The translations under genes and the position numbers were made by a program. From contig JAQCEY010000005.1 of NCBI GenBank assembly GCA_027620075.1, positions 62,001 to 126,000 on the forward strand: a stretch of DNA of 64,000 nt. Reading direction: 5' to 3'. Positions 63,137-64,000 of the stretch are shown here, piece after piece. The first letter of the stretch is position 1, and every line of letters starts with the position of its first letter. The notes below the pieces were generated by a model that was given only the letters and a program-made list of their open reading frames with translations, was not told the DNA's origin and made no database searches. This DNA comes from Pseudomonadota bacterium. GTDB taxonomy: Bacteria > Pseudomonadota > Alphaproteobacteria > Rickettsiales > UBA6187.

Positions 63137-64000
63137 ATGATCAATAGGACTATTAAAAAAACAATTTCCATATCAAGCCAATATTTGCTGTTTTCCGTAA
63201 TCGCACCATTGGCACTATTGATATTATTAGTTATTATCGGTTTTCTTAATTACAAGATTATCCAGAAAGACATACAAAATAATCTGATATCGGAATCATC
63301 GATCATAGCTGATAATTTTACCGAGCCTCTTTTTTATATAGAAGGCTTTGCAAGAATAATATCTGACAGGATATCACTTTTAAATGACCCTTCCCCTGAA
63401 GAAATAGCACAAATACTGAAAAATAGTACGATTCCTTCGGCAAATAGTCATGATGTCTTCACATGGACACTCTTTGACTTCGTAGATAAAAACGGAAACG
63501 TAACGGCAAGCAGCATACACGGTGTTTTACCTAATCCTAAAACCGTTTTATATGATAAGAGAAGCTGGATGCAAAGAGCGCCTGAGGAGCCGGGAAGACT
63601 TTTCTTATCAAAACCGGATATCGGAATAACTAGCGGAGAATGGATAATTCCGGCAGGTCTTGGGGTTGAGAACTATAAAAATCAATTCTTAGGAATAGTA
63701 TCAATAGGCATTAGTATAAAAAAAATTGCGACAAGACTCATAGACAAATCTACCGACTATGTAAATTTCCTTATAATTGACAGAAACGGCTATGTATTGA
63801 TAGACTCAAAGGATCTGTTAAAAACAGAAAAACCGAATGACTTGGACAAGATAAATTTCGATCCTAGCTTCAACGGTATTCTAACAAGTGCTAAAATTGA
63901 ACATAAATCGGACACTTATACACATTTAAGAAGAATAGCTAAATACGATTATTATATTGCCATAGGGCAAAATAAGCAGGCGGCACAGAAATTATTCAAT
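63137..64000 (+). CDS. Membrane sensor protein, N-terminal part (runs past window end)
   Basis: An open frame begins at ATG 63137 and is still open at base 64000 (288 codons). It has a membrane helix at about 19-42 (LALLILLVIIGFLNY). A periplasmic region follows that resembles a double-Cache/PDC sensor: SSIIADNFTEPLFYIEGFAR, FVDKNGNVTASSIHG, RSWMQRAPEEPGR, FLSKPDIGITSGEWIIPAG and LIIDRNGYVLIDSKD. Such domains sense small ligands for histidine kinases, GGDEF proteins or chemoreceptors. The output domain lies outside the window, so the class is unknown. Confidence 0.85.
   Translation, partial: MINRTIKKTISISSQYLLFSVIAPLALLILLVIIGFLNYKIIQKDIQNNLISESSIIADNFTEPLFYIEGFARIISDRISLLNDPSPEEIAQILKNSTIPSANSHDVFTWTLFDFVDKNGNVTASSIHGVLPNPKTVLYDKRSWMQRAPEEPGRLFLSKPDIGITSGEWIIPAGLGVENYKNQFLGIVSIGISIKKIATRLIDKSTDYVNFLIIDRNGYVLIDSKDLLKTEKPNDLDKINFDPSFNGILTSAKIEHKSDTYTHLRRIAKYDYYIAIGQNKQAAQKLFN

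Noticed and set aside
1-64000. CRISPR array or rRNA genes
   Set aside because: No regularly spaced direct repeats and no rRNA-like sequence were seen on either strand.

Overview
The window is AT-rich, densely coded bacterial DNA. The gene content points to an alphaproteobacterium, most likely a host-associated or Rickettsiales-like lineage that keeps a flagellar motor, chemotaxis proteins and type IV secretion (T4SS) genes. This is suggested by the order tig-clpP-clpX-lon, tRNA-Tyr next to rlmB, infA-maf-yacG, an FtsZ with the [10 protein letters not shown] tail, and VirB2/VirB4-type genes beside a putative effector. The placement is inferred from gene order and protein style; no rRNA is present to settle it.

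Layout. 1-6400: protein quality control (tig 3' end, clpP, clpX, a TM2 membrane protein, lon) and a secreted protein of unknown function. 6414-7921: a RES/Xre toxin-antitoxin pair with three copies of a palindromic operator-like motif. 7946-19912: a sensory and uptake region made of a Tsx/OmpK-like channel, a giant MASE1-CHASE hybrid kinase, a receiver-SpoIIE phosphatase, an ATG-less small ORF, CheW, a PAS-containing chemoreceptor and a porin. 20000-25180: a decaying accessory stretch next to tRNA-Tyr, holding a chemoreceptor remnant and frameshifted HD-hydrolase, DnaQ-like exonuclease and hypothetical genes. 25185-31269: tRNA-Tyr, rlmB, an aspartyl protease, an Hpt/receiver/motB/motA cluster, a flavin reductase and dapB.

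31295-37300: nested palindromic repeats, two prepilin-like proteins, ftsZ, a CheZ-like protein and an NtrC-type regulator. 37521-45988: a surface-polysaccharide locus (ligase, aminotransferase, initiating sugar transferase, glycosyltransferase, methyltransferase, 2-oxoglutarate oxygenase, ABC exporter) interrupted by a HigBA-type toxin-antitoxin pair. 46112-49581: a four-gene phosphorelay operon. 49592-53616: an AIM24-like protein, infA-maf-yacG and miaB. 53868-60532: VirB2 pilin, VirB4 ATPase and a 1220-residue secreted Cys- and Gly-rich protein. 60708-62935: a RodZ-like protein and a methyltransferase whose disordered tail carries a bipartite nuclear-localisation-like motif. 63137-end: the start of a membrane sensor.

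The most interesting parts are the VirB4-linked giant secreted protein with the nearby possible nucleus-targeted methyltransferase, the operator motif tying the RES/Xre pair to the neighbouring sensory operon, the hybrid kinase with two CHASE-like input domains, and the nested palindromic repeats.
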